DNA of 64,000 nucleotides from NCBI GenBank assembly GCA_029216955.1, contig JANAVB010004019.1, positions 1-64,000 on the forward strand. Reading direction: 5' to 3'. A program made the translations under genes and the position numbers. The notes under the pieces were generated by a model. That model had not been told where the DNA came from and ran no database searches. It was given only the letters and a program-made list of their open reading frames with translations. Every line of letters starts with the position of its first letter. The first letter of the stretch is position 1. Shown here piece after piece: positions 1-15,822 of the stretch. This DNA is from Iris pallida (Eukaryota; Streptophyta; Magnoliopsida; Asparagales; Iridaceae).

Positions 1-1022
1 CTTTGATCAGTACAAGCTCTCTTAATATGAAGGGAAGAAGAGCCCTTGTTTGAAGGAATTCTTGTACTGACTGGTGCCGAAGCACGTTCAGGTTGATCTT
101 CTACGGTAAAGACTGAAGAAGATTGAGAAAAGACCAAAGGGCCTTTTCCTTTGTTTTGTGAAGAAGGGTTAGCTAAAGAGCGTTTCCCTCTGCTGTCTTC
201 CAAGTCATGGGACAAGGAAGTTTGAGAAAAGACCAACGGGCCTTTTCCTTTGTTCTGAGTAGGAAGAGGAATAACCAAAGGACTACCCCCAGTGGATTGC
301 GCAGGAGCAACAGTGTGTTTGGGAGGAAGAGCAGAGCTTTTCCCCTTGCTATGAGAAGAAGAGAGTTTAGCCAAAAGGCTGTCACTCTTGGATTGCGCAG
401 GCATGCTTTGCACATAGGTTGATGGTGCACTGGCCACTTGCGCATGAGTAACTCTGGCAGAGAGTGCACTGGTTTTGGCCACAGAAACTGTGGTTTGCGC
501 ATCAGAAGTCCTTGCCACAGGGTGTTTAGGATGTACTTTGGTTGCTGGAGTATTGGTTTGCGCAGGAAGATTGGCAACCAACTGCGCCAGAGGCAGAGGA
601 GTTTTACACTTAGCCAATACAGCATATGATGTCTTTTGTGCACTGGCCATAGCAGACTGCGCAGCAATGGCAGAGGCAGATTGTGCAGCAGGCTTAGTGA
701 CAGAAGCCTTGTACTACGCAACAGTCTTGCTGGCAGACTGTGCAACAGTCTTTGGAGTAGACTGCGCCACAGATTGTGCAGCAGCCTTGGTGTTAGAACT
801 GCCAGATTATGCAGCAGTCTTGGGGACCCACACTGGGCGCACTTTGCTCGTGGCAGAACTTGTTGCAGTGCGAGAGGTGGTCCTGGAGTTGATCATGGCT
901 TCGTAGGCTGTCTGGTTGATCTTCACAACCAGCGTCTTCTGCGTCTTCCCGATAGACGCTACGTCACATTGAGTTGTCACTTCCTCGTCGGAGGAGAAAG
1001 TCGTCCCCAGCGGAGCCGCCAT
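1..1022 (-). pseudogene. Tat ORF1 homologue, Ala/Gln/Ser-rich, partial and broken
   Basis: Starts at the ATG that overlaps the primer site. The first ~55 residues (MAAPLGTTFSSDEEV...) match the start of the ORF1 of element A (MATLLGMTFSSYEKV...). A stop near 807 ends the first segment. Reading on with frame repair gives repeats of the type A-A-Q-S-A and later N-K-G-K-G-P-L-V-F, both also present in A ORF1. No catalytic motif is visible. Extra ORFs of unknown function upstream of gag are known in Tat/Ogre-type elements. The protein is truncated by the window edge. Confidence 0.6.
1004..1021 (-). other. Primer-binding site, tRNA-Arg type
   Basis: On the minus strand the site reads TGGCGGCTCCGCTGGGGA, seven bases inside the LTR end. 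From memory it resembles the complement of the 3' end of plant tRNA-Arg(ACG), with mismatches. It overlaps the ATG of the following ORF (1022-1020). Confidence 0.65.
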
Positions 1023-1028
1023 TTTGTT

Positions 1029-1915
1029 TGCAAAAACAAAAGTATAAAACTTTATTGATACAAACTGTGTAAAGAAGATTACAAGAATTCTGGAAAAGTA
1101 CAACTGTAGGAATCCAATCTTGATGACGATTGCTTTATCCCTTTAACGATGTGAACTTTGAAGACGATAGCCTCTGAAGTTGACTTGAAGGCAAAAGCCT
1201 CGGAGAATTGAAGGCAAAAGCCTCGGAAGAATGCAACAGCACTTGGGCAAGAACTCCTGGACTCTCTGATATTTCTGAACTTTTATGTCTGATCTCTCTA
1301 TGATCTGATCTCCATGAATGAAGACTTGAAACTCTATTTATAGAGTTCTGGAAATAACTAACTTTTAGTTATTCTGGACTGCGCATGCAAGATTGCACAT
1401 GAATTAGATTGCACAACTGTGGACTGCGCAGGCAGTTGTTGGATCGTGGTCCAACTGTCTTGGACACATGGCATCTTTTGACTAAAATGCGCATGATCGT
1501 GCATAGACAGTTGCCACGTAGTGAGCAATTGATGGCATGAATGCCACGTGTATTTTGTCAGTTGTATTGATAGACTGCGCATCCTGAATTACGCTGGCTT
1601 CAGATTGCGCATGCATGGAATGCGTACAAAGTGGTTGGCCTATTGCGCTACCAGCTGTCCAGCAGTTCTCGAGCGCTGTGCGGCACAATAAACGAACAGT
1701 CTCCTCGTTCTTCGTGCTGTCAGCTGTCAGAAGATTTGATTGTGTCAGGTAATGATGACATTGCCACGTCAGCCTGCGCGCTTGAGAGTGTGCGCAGTCT
1801 AGTGTGCGCAATTTGAAGGATGCGCAATCTGATGTCTGCGCAGTTCAATTGAAAGTTGTATTTCTTGATTTTCTGACTTTTTTGATAGGTGCAACTTGAT
1901 TTTTTAGGACCTACA
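1029..1915 (-). repeat. 5' LTR of A-prime
   Basis: 887-bp LTR, read on the minus strand from TGTAGGTCC (1915) to TTTGCA (1029). It aligns with the LTR of element A (33891-32965), which starts TGTAGAGCC and ends with the same TTTGCA. It is unusually dense in the palindrome TGCGCA between 1380 and 1850. Confidence 0.78.
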
Positions 1916-5547
<3,632 letters not shown>

Positions 5548-5604
5548 GTGTGCCTGTTTGTAGGCGCATACTGCTGATAGATTCTGCTAAGTTCTCATGT
5601 TTTA

Positions 5605-5823
5605 TTGATATTTGCAGGGACTTGGTTAGCGAGCTTCTTTAGAACTGGCATTGGTGATTTGGATATTGCAGAGAGTATTCTTCTGACACCCACATCAGAC
5701 AGCTCATGTGGTTCTGACACTCAAATCAGACAGCTTAGGATACTTCATGTTAAGAAGGGTCTTCCTCAGATGGTAAGAAGAGCCTTTATACATGAGAGTT
5801 GGATGGTGAAGAAGCAGAACTAG
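5605..5823 (+). other. Exon-like open stretch, antisense to element A
   Basis: The plus strand stays open here. A plausible 3' splice site (TTGATATTTGCAG) precedes GGACTTGG at 5619, and translation from there gives about 67 residues (GTWLASFFRTGIGDLD... ending ...WMVKKQN) and a stop at 5821. No family is recognised. It lies in the region between integrase and 3' LTR where Tat elements often carry extra ORFs. It could be a second exon of an antisense gene or chance openness. Confidence 0.25.
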
Positions 5824-6028
5824 GAATTGTATCACAAGGGTGATCTCGTTCCTAGTTCCCCTGGCGGGCTGTCTTCTCTCCACCAGTTGTATTAACAGCA
5901 GCTCATCTTTGGGCTGTTGTACTCTATGGTTCTCCTCTTGTTTTTCTCAGAGAGAAGACCAGAGTTAATTCCATTGTCTGACTCGTTGCTTCAGGTCGAG
6001 ACGACAAGGAATTGCCATCAACAAATAA

Positions 6029-6138
6029 GAAGATCCAAAGATGTAATAGACCTTCATTATCGATGGAAAGATCCGAAGATGTAATAGACCTTCATTAGAA
6101 TGAAAATCCAAGATGTAATAGATTTTCATCAAGATGTA
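6029..6138. repeat. Three tandem ~37-bp units
   Basis: Three degenerate copies of a unit containing AGATCC.AAGATGTAATAGA followed by CCTTCATTA. They start near 6029, 6068 and 6105. The third copy is the most diverged. Confidence 0.8.
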
Positions 6139-6542
6139 TCTACGCTTTTAAAGAAGGAATAAAGAAATAATTGTCTCATTATTCTCTTTTTTTATAATTT
6201 GATTTTGCTATGCTGTCATAGATAACAGAATCCAGAGAGGATTACAAATGTGGCAAGTTGTTTTGATGTGAATATTTGGAATTCAAGTTCGTAAAAGATA
6301 TGACCTCTCATTATGATGAATGAATGGATGATCATTCATTTCAATTTCCGAAGAAGAAATATTGAATGAATGAATGGTCATTTAAATTTTTGAAGAAGAA
6401 AGCAAATGAATCAAGCACGTCGGTTTCGAAGAAGGGAAGATGAAGAGTTGGTTATGAATGAACCGTTAGAAATGAACAAACAGTTGTACCTCTTTCCAAA
6501 AGTCATATCAATTCTCCAGGCTGATTACTTAATTGTTCTGCC

Positions 6543-6549
6543 TATAAAT
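6543..6549 (+). promoter_or_regulatory. TATA box for antisense ORF
   Basis: TATAAAT lies 40 bases upstream of the ATG at 6583, on the strand opposite to gag-pol of element A. The spacing suits a short leader. The function is inferred from position only. Confidence 0.4.
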
Positions 6550-6582
6550 TGTCAATCTCTTTTCTTCCTGTACAAGAAAAAA

Positions 6583-6870
6583 ATGTCTTCCAAAGACTTG
6601 ATCGCTCCGAAGACTGAAGAAGAAATCAAGACTTCCCCTGCTGAGCCTCCAGTGCATTCTCAAAAAGAAAGGGGCGAAGGCTCAACCGTTCCTCCTGCAC
6701 CAGGACAAGATTTGAACTCCAAATTAGTGGAGCCTAGAAAAACTGCCAAAGAAGAGGCATTGAGGATGGCTATTTGTGAGTTCTTGGTGCGTTTAGACAA
6801 TGAGATGTTTGAACGGTTGGCGAACTTTGTATTTAATCAAGAAGGGTCAGGGCCTCATCCCCGTCCTTAA
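6583..6870 (+). CDS. Antisense ORF of Tat element A, 95 aa
   Basis: Open frame on the plus strand, opposite to the host element. The ATG at 6583 sits in an A-rich context; the frame is also open upstream to an ATG at 6406, but the TATA box at 6543 favours 6583. The product is hydrophilic: MSSKDLIAPKTEEE at the N-terminus, a Pro/Gly/Ser-rich middle, and a conserved-looking amphipathic C-terminal half (EEALRMAICEFLVRLDNEMFERLANF). The stop is at 6868-6870 and AATAAA follows at 6897. Antisense ORFs between integrase and 3' LTR are reported in Tat-lineage elements such as Grande; that is family knowledge. No function is known to me. Unlike pol of the same element it has no stop or frameshift. Confidence 0.55.
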   Translation: MSSKDLIAPKTEEEIKTSPAEPPVHSQKERGEGSTVPPAPGQDLNSKLVEPRKTAKEEALRMAICEFLVRLDNEMFERLANFVFNQEGSGPHPRP

Positions 6871-6952
6871 TATTATGTAATTTCATTCTGCTTTTGAATA
6901 AAAATGAACTTTTATTTACATCATGTCTCTGAAAATAAAGTACATTTTGTCT

Positions 6953-7309
6953 TTATACATAATATTTCTTGAGAAATTTGCCATTGATGGGCATCATAGT
7001 AACTCTGCCATCCATATCTGTTAATTGATAGGCTCCATTAGAGAAGACTTTATTTATCACATACGGTCCTTCCCATTTTGCCTCGAACTTGCCTTTGCTC
7101 ATATGTGTCATAGTCATAGGACGTCTGACTGTAAGAAATAACTCGCCTTCTTGAAATGTTCACACTCTGACTTTGCGATTGAAAGCTTTTGAAATCTGGA
7201 CCTGATAAAGTTCGATATGCTGTTGAAATAATAACCTTTTCTCGTCGAGTGCCTCCAATTCCTGAAGTAGAAGATGATCATTATTATCTGTAGTAAGCTC
7301 ATTAGCAAT
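6953..7309 (-). pseudogene. Integrase C-terminus of element A
   Basis: Minus-strand reading continues the integrase cut at 24863. It holds the segment LLLQELEALDEKR typical of Tat integrases, one in-frame stop after NRKVRV, and the C-terminal beta-barrel-like part (EGELFLTVRRPM, KWEGPYVINKVFSNGAYQL, GRVTMMPINGKFLKKYYV), ending at TAA 6955-6953. The split falls between the codons for SLRIVIA and NELTTDNND, which join naturally when T1 is removed. Confidence 0.85.
7305..7309. repeat. TSD of T1, left (GCAAT)
   Basis: GCAAT immediately precedes the TG at 7310. The identical GCAAT follows the terminal CA at 24857. Confidence 0.93.
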
Positions 7310-9097
7310 TGTAACATCCACTTTTTCATAGAAGGGTATTTCAGTCATTTTAGCTATTTTGACCTTTATGTGATTTCCTGAATATGTTGACTCTTGTTTG
7401 TGCTAGCAACTGGTTTAACCTTAGTGGACTTGTATAGGGGTCAAACCCTACATTAGGATTGTTATTTTCAATTTTAGAATTTATTTTGTGCATTAGATTA
7501 TTTTTAAGGCTTTTATTTATTTATTTAGCCTTTTTGCATGTAGGTCTTTGAGCTTTTTGACTTGGGCCCATTTCTAATTGAGTAGGAGATGGCCCAAGTG
7601 AAACCCTAACCCCTAGATACTCCCTTGGCCGCCCAACACAGCAGCACCCCCTCTTCTTTTCATCATTTGTGAAATTGTGAGCCTCCACCAAGAAATCCTA
7701 AAAGATCTATCTCTCTAAAACACCTTTTTCCTTCATTTGGAGTCTGTTTCTTCCTAAACGAACTATGTTGCGCTTATCGAGGAGAGGAGGATCTGCTGGA
7801 GCATTTCTAGAGTGGAGACGGAGGGTTTTGCTGGAGGAAAATCGGCCGACACGATAACCGAGGAGCCCCGATCATTGAGTTTTGACACTAAATAGGTAAA
7901 ACCTTAATCTACCATTGCAAATCTAGTTTTTTCTTCATTTTTGCATCCATATAAGTGCCCTTGCCTTGCCCACGAAATTTGGTGGGATTTCGACTCCGTT
8001 TGATGGAGGTACCGAGCCCGTGTCGGTCCCTTACGGCACGTGTTCGACGAAATGCCGCTTAGGATAAAAAGTTGTTGTTTTTCGTTTCCGACTTCATGGA
8101 TGTTTAGATAATATGATTTTGATAAACTTTCATGAAGATGGTTTTGGGTTTGACATCGTTTCAGCGACGTTTCGGGCAACGGACGCACGTGCACGGATCC
8201 CGTGCACGAGGCCGTGCGTGCCCTGCTGTCCGCGTGTGATTGTGCGATGCACAGAGCGTATTTTTGCATGAAAATTTGTGAGCATGTGGGGGCAACCTCT
8301 ACCCTCATGTTTGTAAAATTTCATGATTTTTGTTGAGCGAGCGCGGAGATATCACGCGTGCACCGTTCAGCCACTGTGCATTCAGCCTGTCATTTTTGTC
8401 GCAGAGACGGACTTCGTGCGCGCACACGATGCAGCGAAGACCCGTTCTAGGACCCGAAACATGTTGACCTAGACCTAGAAAACCCATAGGAAGAACCCCA
8501 AGTAGCGGTATGGCCCGACGAGGGAACAGCGAGGCCGGCACCACGCGCACGAGGGCGTACGGGCGTTCGCACGCGCACAGCAGGCCGCGCTGGTGCGGGG
8601 GCTGCGTGCGATGCTTCGGCGGCGTGTTGCCGTGTCATCGTGTCCTAGACCTACCCCAGGACCCCCTCAGCTATGTGCACAAGCACGTGGCATTTCGTTG
8701 CGTGTGCGGCGCTCAAACGAGCGAGAACGTACGCGTACCACGCGGTATCGGGAAATTCCGATACACGTTCTGTGGACATGACACAGACACGATTTCGAAT
8801 CCGAGAGTACACGAACGCATCACGTAGGTCGAGGCCAATGTGTATGCCAAGTTTCGCAGGCTCTTTTGGTGTATTTTGGATTTTGAGTCGTTATGTGAAT
8901 TGGGTTTTTTTCTTTAGATTTCGATTTTTGAATTAATATGATATTCTGATTTTTTAGCTTCTTAGCTTCTAAAATCTGAGTTTACAGGACTTATATGAGT
9001 TTTCGGATTCGTAGGAACCAACCTTTGGCTTTGTTTCATAATATTTCCATCATTTATGAATATATGTGTTTCGATATAGCTTTATGCATATATTTAA

Positions 9098-9259
<162 letters not shown>

Positions 9260-9610
9260 AAACCCATTCTTAATGTATATATAAGAAACCCATTCTTAAT
9301 GTATATATATCGCGAATGGGTCGAGGGAGATATATTTCCAGATTTTAGACTCTTTATTTATCTCGCATCATTGCGTATCTTTCCATTTAAACGTTTGTGT
9401 ATATAGATATATCTATATATATGTAGCTTCTTACTTTGTATATATGTATATAAATAGTATATTATTTGAGTAATTCCATGGTTGCATTTTACTGTTTTTA
9501 ATCTCAGATTTTACCCTATTTCAGTAAGCACCAGTACATACACACGCACACACCACTTTTTGTTAGATTTGGGTTTGTTTGTATTGTATATACACATGTG
9601 TGTATATACC

Positions 9611-9768
<158 letters not shown>

Positions 9769-11203
9769 GCTTGTTAATTCTCTTAGATTAGATTGTAGTT
9801 GTGTATATGACTATAGGAGCCCTAGGACAGATTTGGTTTGTCATTTCGAGCTTAGTTTAGTCGAATTGGCCGACAAGTTGACCAAATTGACAAAAGTCAA
9901 CTTTGGGTCAAACTTGATCCAATTCAACTCAAACGAACTCCAAATGACCTAAAATTTTGTGTATGACCTAGAAATTAGTAGATGGACTAGTTGACCCAGG
10001 TTTGACCAGCATTGACCAGGTTTGACCAGAGTTGACCGAGGGTTGACTTTGACCAAAATGGACTTAGAAGCATGTAGTCTTGCATTGTAGCTATTTTTTT
10101 TTGATATTGTGGACTTGGTTGTGACATGTGTGTATTTTAAATAGGTTTACATTGCCCCAGTTTAGTTACACCTCATCATCAGCAGTTCGATTTGCCAGGC
10201 GAGTACATTTTCTGATCTTTTCATACTTCTTTGGATATGTTCTCTTGTTATAGACTAGTATACTTGATGCTGATACAATGTTCACACGGATTAGTACCCT
10301 ATGGATCTTTTCATGCGATGTTATCCTCTCGGATACATCGAGTATGTCATGTTCATGTACTTTATCATGGCCATCATGTACTCCATGTATTCATATTTAT
10401 CCATGTGCACTCATATGTTATTCATGTACACTCATGACCATATGAGCTCCATGTATATAGTAGTTGTTATCTATGTACAATAACATAACATACATTTATC
10501 CTTGTGTATTGATTGGGGGCAGGGAGAGTGTAGTTGGTTATGTGATCATTATCTCCAGTAGGTATCCATGTGCACTCCATAGCTGTATCCTTGTGCAACC
10601 CAAGCTGTTTACATAACCAATTCATGCTCTGAATCACGTAGAAGGTTACATTTCTCTATTATCATATTATATCTCAGTTTATATTCTCTCTTTTGTGGAT
10701 TTCCTTTACAGCGATTCATGTATAGTTTTCTATAACTTGCTTTATATGTCCATTCCTGCTATGAACTGTTGTGAGAGATATGTGCTCGTTCCGTCCTGAC
10801 TGGGCATGTTGAAAATTTTACAGGTATTGATGAGGAGTGCTGTCCTACCTATTATGGCATTGGCTTAGATGACACTGGCGACGTGGACCCTCAGGAGGAT
10901 CCCACAGTCGCTGAGGACTTGCCTATAGTCTAGCTGAGACTTAGTACTTTATTGTATTTCTATTTGAGACTTTATGAGTTATACTATTGTACTTGAGATT
11001 TATTCTGGTGGTTTACACCTAGACTTTTATCTGTGACTCTCTTGAGATTCATTCTTCTATTCCATCTTAGTATTATGATTGAGTTACTTATTATTACTCT
11101 CCATTCGAAGCTTATCTCAGGACAGCGTTCTACCACTGACACTACGGCATAGGCTGGGCGTTCGTCACTTCTCGTGCCCTTACACTGGGTGCGGGTCGTG
11201 GCA

Positions 11204-11445
11204 CATTTTTAGTGCTGGCCCATGCAGGTCACAATAACAACTAGTGTGATTCATAGTGGTACTCGAACTAGAGTATCATTACAGCCTGCAATAGGATATA
11301 GGATATAAGTTAAGGTACTCAATCATATTAGAAAAAACTCTTATCATTTCTTGCTGTTAATTATCTCCTTTTGAAAACAACTGTCCTTCTTTGATAAATT
11401 TGCTTCTTTTTCAGTAATTGATTCCTTGTTTGATCTGTTTTCAAG
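11204..11445 (+). other. T1 leader with atypical primer region
   Basis: Directly after the LTR the sequence is CATTTTTAGTGCTGGCCCATGCAGG rather than the usual TGGTATCAGAGC primer site for tRNA-iMet. Element C has nearly the same sequence at the same position (39891 on). A weak iMet-like remnant, AGTGGTACTCGAACT, occurs near 11257. Confidence 0.45.
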
Positions 11446-12995
11446 ATGGTGGAGACACGATCGCAGCGCTCTGGTCTCAGGGATACCACTGAGAGGTCGG
11501 CTACTTCTCGTCCGACTCAGCAGGCCCCAGGGACCACAGTGCCTCTTGTTCCAGCTCAGGTGGGCCCATCTGCTACTTTTGGGGGTGCTCCTCCCCCAGC
11601 TCCGAGGACTACCCCAGGAGTTGAGGGGATGCTACCACCACCGCCCCAGGAGACAATTGATGTGGCACAGTGTTTCGCTTTCATTCAGCAGATGATGGAG
11701 ACGCAGCGACGTCAGTCAGAGGACATGAGGCAGGGCATTGATAATGCCCACCAGTTAATGATGGTGGCAGTGGAGAGGGTGACTGTCCAACCTCAGGGAG
11801 GGCAGATTCAGCCATACCAGTCGAGGACTCCAGGTATTCAGGAGTTCCAAAAGATGAGGCCGCGGGACTTCAATGGTACAGATGGTATCCTTTACACGGA
11901 TGACTGGATCGAGCACATAGAGGAGATTTTCTGTCTCGCAGAGATACCGGCTAGACTCCAAGTGGAAGCAGCAGACAGTATGATGCAGGACCTTGCCCGC
12001 ACTTGGTACCAGACCAACCCCAGGGTTGGTACTACAGGGCAAACTTGGGAGGCTTTTAAGAAGCTTTTCAAGGAAAAGTTCTTCCCTGATACTGCACTTG
12101 GCGCATTGGAGACGCAGTTTAAGAACCTGGTTCAGAGGAACCAGACTATAGAGGAGTACGCCGCGAAGTTCTGCCGCCTGGGCAGATTTGTAGAGGGCCT
12201 TAGCGAGATAGCGAAGGCTAGAAGATTCAGGAAGGGTTTGGTTAAGGAAGTCAACTCCTTAACCAAGAGCAACAGGAATGATACATTTGAGGAGATTTTG
12301 ATGGGAGCCATGGCAGCAGAAGATGATCTGGAGCTGAAGCAGAAGAGAGGTCGTGATTCCCATGCAGCCGGCGGCAGTGGAGGACCGGCCAAGAAGCCCC
12401 ACTTTCAGCAGCAACATCAGCAGAGGTCTTTCCAGCAGCAGAGGCCATTCCAGCAGGCACAGCAGAGGCAGGGTCAGCAGGCACCGAGACAGCAGCAGGC
12501 CACCACTTGTGACTTTTGTAAGAAGACAGGGCACAGATGGAGTGAGTGCAGGAAAAGGCTAGGCAAGTGCCTACTCTGTGGTTCATCAGAGCATCAGTTG
12601 AGGGACTGTCCTAAGGCTTTCGGGCATAAAGGACAAGGAGCAGGAACCAAAGCACCAGTGGAGCAGCAGAGGGGACCCTTACCGACTCAGGAGCAGAAGT
12701 TTGTTCAGCACCAGCAGCAGACTAGAGGGGGCCAGCAGGGGCGAGCTTTCGCCATGGCAGCGGAGGATGCCGAGGTAGTAGGCGATCTGATAGCAGGTTC
12801 TGTTCTTATCGACTCTTTTTCCGCATTTGCTTTATTTGATTCGGGTTCTTTTCATAGCTTCGTGTCTGTATCTTTTGCCATTAGACACCAGCTTTCTTCT
12901 GAACCTTTGCCTAGGACTTGCAAGATCACGACTGGGGGTGGTATTATCCTCGTCAGTGATGTTTGTAAGGATCGGAGAGTAGTTTTGGGAGGCCG
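11446..12995 (+). pseudogene. T1 gag and start of protease
   Basis: Open for about 516 codons from ATG 11446 until the B2 LTR cuts it at 12996. Residues 1-130 are Pro/Gln-rich. The capsid-like core (~135-300) includes FNGTDGILYTDDWIEHIEEIF and EFK/YAAKFCRLGRFVEGLSE. A Gln-rich linker follows, then two CX2CX4HX4C zinc knuckles: CDFCKKTGHRWSEC (355-368) and CLLCGSSEHQLRDC (375-388). The protease starts near 440, and its active site FALFDSGSFHSF (461-472) retains the D-S-G catalytic triplet. The reading frame continues at 16803 after the inserted LTR. Confidence 0.9.
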
Positions 12996-14897
12996 TGTCA
13001 CGACCCGCACCCACCGTGAGGGTACGAGTATGTAACAGCACCCAGCCTACGCCGCAGTGTCGCGGTAGAACGCTGTCCTAGGTCAAACATCTAACAAAAT
13101 AAAGGTACCTGTATAGTATATACTCTCCGAATGGAGGTGACATAGCAGATACAGTCTCAATCACATCTAAGGTAGAGCATGATAAAGATAGATAAAACAT
13201 GAAATCCAAAAGAGATACAGCAAATAGAAGTCTAAGTGTCTAAGATACACAAACCCAGAAATACATCTCAAAGCTCAAATACAGTAATCCATAAATACAA
13301 CTCAAGACAACTGAAAATAAGCTATAAGCAAAACCCTAGCTATCTATCAACCTCTACTGTATCTCCTCTAGGCTAGCAGGCAACCTCCAGGCTATCTGTA
13401 AAATTTATCAACAGGTCCAGTCAGGACAGGAGCGAGCACAATACATCTCAACAGTTCATAGCAGGTTAGAAAATATAATCATACAGTAAAGTAAGATACA
13501 GGTACTAAAGAAATACAGTATGTAAACAGAGAGAGAACTGTAATAGAAATATCTACTATAATAGGGAACTAACAGTGGCTAGTGAGTCAGAGTACAATAT
13601 AGACATGTAAATGGCATAGGATGATTCTGATGCTACACTATGGATTGATTCTGATGCTACACTACTTGGATATTATTCACATGTCTACTTCTACTCCCCC
13701 GTACCCCCAATCAATACACAATGATCCAACCAGGTTATGTTATGATTCTATACAAAGGCCTCCAAAGGGTGGTACATGGAAGTCCCATAAATGGGGATTC
13801 TAGGAAACCCAATAAATAGGATAAGGATTCAAAGAAGACTCTGTGAACATGAGAGTACATGTCACAAGTGATCAATGAACCAATGAAGCATAGTGATACG
13901 CCATGAAAGTGAAACGCACAGAACATGAAGTACCTGATGCTCCCTGAGGATAACATCTCAAGAAGGGATCCATATAGTACCAATCCGTGTGACCAACGTG
14001 ACAGTATCAAGTAAAGTAATTTAAAGTAGGAAAATAATTCTAAGCAGGATATTAAATGATCAAAGAATGTACTCGCCTGCTATCTGAATGTCCAAAGGAA
14101 ATGTACTGTCCGAGGTGAGGTGTCTGGCTCCTATTTAGAACAGCACAAGTCACAACAAGTCCAAAATGGTAAAATAAAGCTCTACTATGCATTCTACATG
14201 ATTCTAGGTCATTCTAGGTCAAAGTCAACTCTTGGTCAACTCTGGTCAGCCGTACTAGTCAAATTAGGTTAACTAGGCAGTACTAGGTCTAAACCTAGAC
14301 TAACAAGTCTCATTAGGCCTAACCAAGCCTAGACTAACACTCACACAAAATCATAAAGCTATACAAGTTATCAAACACACATTACATATATATTCATATA
14401 TATTTTTATTACAAGCAAGGTGCATAAAGACAAGAAGTGAGTTATACATGAATATGGATATAGCAATGTGTACATAGCAGTACAATGTGTTCAAGTGTGA
14501 GGGGGTTATGTTAGAAGGACAACATTTAGCAAGGGTTCATTGTGTCACATAGAAAAAATAAGATGTAAAGCATAGGTTTAGCATGTGTGTGTGTGGGTAT
14601 TAATCATAACAAAAGGGTTTATTTATACATCAAAGGGTTTACTCATAACAGTAAGTAGGTTTTATGTATATTCATGTTTGGTGTTACTGTCAACATGTAG
14701 AAGGGGGTTTTAACATATGAACATGGTGCTAAGTGCTAATATGGCATCATACATTCCTATCATATTGGCATTCATATATAGCATACATTCATACTTGATT
14801 ACGTTACTTACTTACATATGGATACTTGCATACATGTTTCAATACCTTGCATTACCCACATGCTTGCATTTTATCCATTCATTCATGTATTGCATTG

Positions 14898-14940
14898 CAT
14901 TCATTCATTCATTCATTCATTCATTCATTCATTCATTCAT
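14898..14940. repeat. (CATT)n microsatellite
   Basis: About ten tetranucleotide units of CATT within the B2 solo LTR. Confidence 0.95.
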
Positions 14941-15507
14941 GCACCTATACATACATATTTGAATACATTATATACTTTTATACATTATATCATTTATGCA
15001 TACTCTATATTATATAACATTCTCTTAACACACACACACATATATATACACATGCATACATACATATTTGTATATACAAGGATATACAAAATGTATATGT
15101 CGTATAGTAATCTTCTACTTAAAATCAATACTGTATAAATTAAGCATTCATTAAATTCTAGGATTAAAATATGTTATAGATATTTGTGTTAGATTTTCGA
15201 AACTTTAAACGGATCGCATTTTCGTGTCTGGAAGCTCCCGAAATCGCAAAAACACCGAAACGCGTTCATCTTTCGTACAACTGACACTCAAATAATTTTA
15301 TAGAAAGTTTTAGAACGAATTTGGCTTATTAAAATATATATTTGGAAAGCTAACTTCGATACGGTTCTTTTAAAAAAATGGGAGATAAATCAAAGTTTTA
15401 AGCTAAAAGTTATGACATTTCTAAGTTGCTATTGCTACTAAAAACGTGGATAATATTATGACGAATTTAGGTAGTTTGAGACAAAAGAAACACAAGTATA
15501 TAACATA

Positions 15508-15822
<315 letters not shown>

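Larger units (their letters stand above)
1..1915 (-). mobile_element. Tat-type Ty3/gypsy element A-prime, 5' part
   Basis: Partial minus-strand LTR retrotransposon running off the left edge. Read on the minus strand it has a 5' LTR (1915 to 1029), a tRNA-Arg-like primer site and the start of an Ala/Gln/Ser-rich ORF. The same order and closely related sequence occur at 33891-31630 in element A, which goes on to Tat-type pol, so this copy is assigned to the same family. Its right end abuts the middle of a B-family LTR (1916 onward), so it inserted into that LTR. The other half of that LTR must lie left of the window. Confidence 0.8.
5548..7309 (-). mobile_element. Tat-type element A, 3' internal part
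   Basis: Continuation of element A (24863-33891) on the far side of T1. On the minus strand it holds the integrase C-terminus (7309-6953) followed by about 1.4 kb of non-pol sequence that carries an antisense ORF, tandem repeats and an exon-like stretch on the plus strand. The left side is cut by the B1 LTR. The 3' LTR of A is not in the window. Confidence 0.8.

Noticed and set aside
173..745. Leu-rich 190-codon minus-strand ORF
   Set aside because: It is in a different frame from the ORF1 homologue on the same strand and uses a non-ATG start; a shadow of the Ala/Gln/Ser-rich frame.
8130..8936. Overlapping ORFs in the GC-rich part of the T1 LTR
   Set aside because: Frames are not kept in the 3' LTR copy (20588-21328) and no domain is visible.
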